In this document: positions 62,155 to 64,000 of the stretch, one piece after another
Layout of the letters: each line of letters begins with the position of its first letter
How positions within the stretch are numbered: the stretch's first letter is position 1
From: JAHEYG01 sp040403535
Lineage (GTDB): Bacteria > Bacteroidota > Bacteroidia > B-17B0 > Aurantibacillaceae
Direction of reading: 5' to 3'
Length of the DNA stretch: 64,000 nucleotides
NCBI GenBank assembly: GCA_040403535.1
Contig: JBBAKL010000006.1
Coordinates: 35,120 to 99,119, forward strand
The notes under the pieces: model-generated
The model's input: only the letters and a program-made list of their open reading frames with translations
The model's database searches: none
What the model was told of the DNA's origin: nothing
Translations under genes and position numbers: made by a program

Positions 62155-63762
62155 ATGCTTCATAAAGCATCCAATGTGTTACTTGTTACTTTAAGCGGCC
62201 TATTATTGGCCGCTTCTTGGTTTACACCCTTTACTCTCTTCATTTTTGTTGGTTTTGCGCCGTTATTTCTGATGACAAAAAACATTCATGAGACGCATGA
62301 AAAAAAGCGCGGATTAAAAATCTGGGCATTAAGTTACCTTGCTTTTTTTATCTGGAATATTATCACTACCTGGTGGGTATACAAAGCTTCATTTGGTGGA
62401 GCCGTATTAGCCATTGTTTGCAACGCACTTTTAATGAGTTGGGCGTTTTTAATCTGGTACCGTGTAGAGCGTAAAATTTACGGCACTTTAAAATTCTGGT
62501 TGTTCATTCCATTATGGTTAGCTTTCGAATATGGACACATGCAATGGGATCTAACCTGGCCATGGTTAACTGTTGGAAATTGTTTTGCGAATACAACATC
62601 ATTGGTACAGTGGTATGAATCCACCGGAATCAGCGGAGGTACATTATGGGTGCTTGTGGTTAATGTTTTATTGGCAAAAATTGCCATAAGTGATTATAAG
62701 CAAATCAAAGCTTATGTTAAGCCATTACTTGTAATCATATTACCGGTCTTAATTTCATTATTGATTTTATCATTAAGAAGTTTTGATCGTGTAAAAACAA
62801 TTAATACCACTATTATTCAACCAAACATCGATCCTTACAACACCAAGTTTAGCACTGAGTTTAATCAACAGTTAAACACGCTCCATCAGCAATTATCGCA
62901 ATTAAAATTAAACCGAAATACACAATTAGTTGTATTGCCTGAAACATTTATTAGTGATAATGTACACGAGAATAATTATCAGTCATCGCAAGTAATAAAT
63001 AATCTTAAAACGTTAATAAAAATCCATTTTCCTAAAGCGGCTATCGTTACTGGGGCTAGCTCTTACAGAGAGTTTTCTTCCGGAGAAAAAATTCCTGAAA
63101 CAGCACGTAAATATGATAATGCCGATGTGTATTACGACATGTACAATACCGCCATATATATTGACACGCTTGGCAACACGACCTTCTATCATAAATCAAA
63201 ACTGGTGCCCGGTGTAGAGCGCATGCCGTTTCCGGGCATTTTTAAATATTTCGAAAAATACGCCATCGACATGGGCGGTACTACTGGAAGCCTAGGTACT
63301 CAATCGGAGCGAACCGTTTTTAATGATGAGGTACTGGGTATTAAACTGGCACCTGCGGTGTGTTACGAGAGTATTTACAGTGATTTTATGGCCGATTATA
63401 TTCGAGCAGGCGCTGATTTAATTTGTGTGATTACCAATGATGGCTGGTGGGATAACACTCCTGGGCATCGTCAGCATTTGTCATACGCAAAGCTACGTGT
63501 CATTGAAACCCGTAAACAGGTGGTGCGTTCTGCCAATACAGGTATCAGTTGTTTTATTGATGAATTTGGTAATATAAGTCAGCCATTACCATATTGGGAG
63601 TTTGGAGTCATCAATCAGGATGTGGCAATTAATTCAGCACGAACCATATTTGTTCGCTTTGGCGATATAATCTCTTATGCCTCAGTGTTTTTGACAGTAT
63701 TGATATTGCTTTATTCTCAATATTTACGCTTTCGGAGTCCACAAAAATTAGTAAATTCGTAA
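62155..63762 (+). CDS. lnt: Apolipoprotein N-acyltransferase
   Basis: A 535-residue inner-membrane enzyme that adds the third acyl chain to lipoproteins. Six to seven N-terminal helices (about 7-215) precede a nitrilase-type domain (about 220-500) with the triad Glu in VVLPETF, Lys in YHKSKLVPGVERMPF and Cys in PAVCYESIYSDF. A last helix is at about 505-525. It is ten bases after secA on the same strand, so lipoprotein export and maturation are co-transcribed here. Several lipoproteins in this window (GldH, the peptide-binding protein, the 28420 protein) are expected substrates. Confidence 0.95.
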   Translation: MLHKASNVLLVTLSGLLLAASWFTPFTLFIFVGFAPLFLMTKNIHETHEKKRGLKIWALSYLAFFIWNIITTWWVYKASFGGAVLAIVCNALLMSWAFLIWYRVERKIYGTLKFWLFIPLWLAFEYGHMQWDLTWPWLTVGNCFANTTSLVQWYESTGISGGTLWVLVVNVLLAKIAISDYKQIKAYVKPLLVIILPVLISLLILSLRSFDRVKTINTTIIQPNIDPYNTKFSTEFNQQLNTLHQQLSQLKLNRNTQLVVLPETFISDNVHENNYQSSQVINNLKTLIKIHFPKAAIVTGASSYREFSSGEKIPETARKYDNADVYYDMYNTAIYIDTLGNTTFYHKSKLVPGVERMPFPGIFKYFEKYAIDMGGTTGSLGTQSERTVFNDEVLGIKLAPAVCYESIYSDFMADYIRAGADLICVITNDGWWDNTPGHRQHLSYAKLRVIETRKQVVRSANTGISCFIDEFGNISQPLPYWEFGVINQDVAINSARTIFVRFGDIISYASVFLTVLILLYSQYLRFRSPQKLVNS

Positions 63763-63769
63763 CCTAATT

Positions 63770-63777
63770 TACCTTTG
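63770..63777 (+). promoter_or_regulatory. -7 promoter box (TACCTTTG) of lpd
   Basis: TACCTTTG, full consensus, 35 bases before the lpd ATG. Confidence 0.55.
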
Positions 63778-63812
63778 TAAACACACGCCTTAAAAGGCAC
63801 AAAAATAAGATT

Positions 63813-64000
63813 ATGGAAAAATTTGATGTTGTAATTATTGGCTCGGGTCCGGGCGGTTATGTGGCAGCTATCCGTTGCGCTCAATTAGGAATGAAAACAG
63901 CTTTAGTAGAGCGTTACACTACTTTAGGCGGTACTTGCTTAAACGTAGGATGTATTCCTTCAAAAGCCATGTTAGATTCATCGGAGCATTACTACAATGC
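63813..64000 (+). CDS. lpd: Dihydrolipoyl dehydrogenase, 3' truncated by the window
   Basis: The first 62 complete codons are visible. FDVVIIGSGPGGYVAAIRCAQ is the FAD-binding GxGxxG fold and GGTCLNVGCIPSKAML contains the redox-active Cys pair separated by four residues, the signature of the dihydrolipoyl dehydrogenase (E3) subunit of 2-oxoacid dehydrogenase complexes. Mercuric or glutathione reductases share the motif, but the N-terminus and spacing favour Lpd. The remainder lies beyond base 64000. Confidence 0.93.
   Translation, partial: MEKFDVVIIGSGPGGYVAAIRCAQLGMKTALVERYTTLGGTCLNVGCIPSKAMLDSSEHYYN

Noticed and set aside
1..64000. Defence island, CRISPR, phage or transposon
   Set aside because: No repeats-spacer array, integrase, transposase or known defence gene was seen; gene content is mainly housekeeping and envelope.

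Overview
The window is AT-rich chromosomal DNA from a member of the Bacteroidota. Four things point there: a gliding-motility lipoprotein GldH; proteins with type IX secretion C-terminal sorting domains (M1 peptidase at 30386-32383, secreted protein at 44031-44984); a TonB-dependent receptor with a carboxypeptidase-like N-terminal domain; and many promoters with the Bacteroidota -7 box TANNTTTG. Gene order looks Flavobacteriia- or Sphingobacteriia-like, but the sequence alone does not fix the order. I saw no rRNA, tRNA, CRISPR array, phage or insertion sequence. This is mostly housekeeping DNA with a few accessory points.

Layout. 1-4.7 kb: end of a ureohydrolase gene, a DUF1801 protein, a glycosyltransferase, a badly decayed tryptophanase pseudogene, a small two-helix membrane protein and trmB. 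4.8-13.8 kb: pyruvate kinase, a CHAP-like exported protein, dipeptidyl peptidase IV, a DUF5819-like/HTTM-like membrane pair, prfB with its programmed +1 frameshift, an alpha/beta hydrolase, an ArsC-family protein and a LysM lytic transglycosylase. 13.9-22.5 kb: a small membrane protein, the selenium pair selD-mnmH, a basic secreted protein, purD, tex and gltX. 22.5-32.4 kb: TonB receptor, TolC-like efflux protein, a 23-repeat MORN/YwqK protein, a lipoprotein, hemE and the M1 peptidase. 32.4-41.6 kb: aspS, superoxide dismutase with an orphan biotin carrier, a secreted protein, a peptide-binding lipoprotein, a J-domain membrane protein, gldH, ricT and an EVE-domain protein.

41.6-54.6 kb: an OmpR-type two-component system, a T9SS cargo protein, a tandem-thioredoxin protein, a multi-pass membrane protein, the overlapping PPTase-GGGP synthase-TenI operon, ahcY, purE, a YciI-like protein, a MurG-like glycosyltransferase, an ALDH7-like dehydrogenase and slyD. 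54.6-64 kb: a hairpin-rich intergenic stretch, a LytTR regulator with a beta-propeller sensor kinase, secA, lnt and the start of lpd.

How the genes work together. Translation and tRNA modification (prfB, gltX, aspS, trmB, mnmH with selD) and envelope biogenesis (secA, lnt, gldH, T9SS cargo, MltD-like, TolC, TonB receptor) dominate. No single new multi-gene defence or biosynthetic system is evident. The points most worth a second look are the tryptophanase pseudogene (four frameshifts and an amber codon in an otherwise intact region), a recurrent promoter layout that predicts leaderless mRNAs, the DUF5819-like/HTTM-like pair lacking a normal start codon, the PPTase-GGGPS-TenI operon, a terminator abutting the J-protein start, and two structured intergenic regions that may encode small RNAs.
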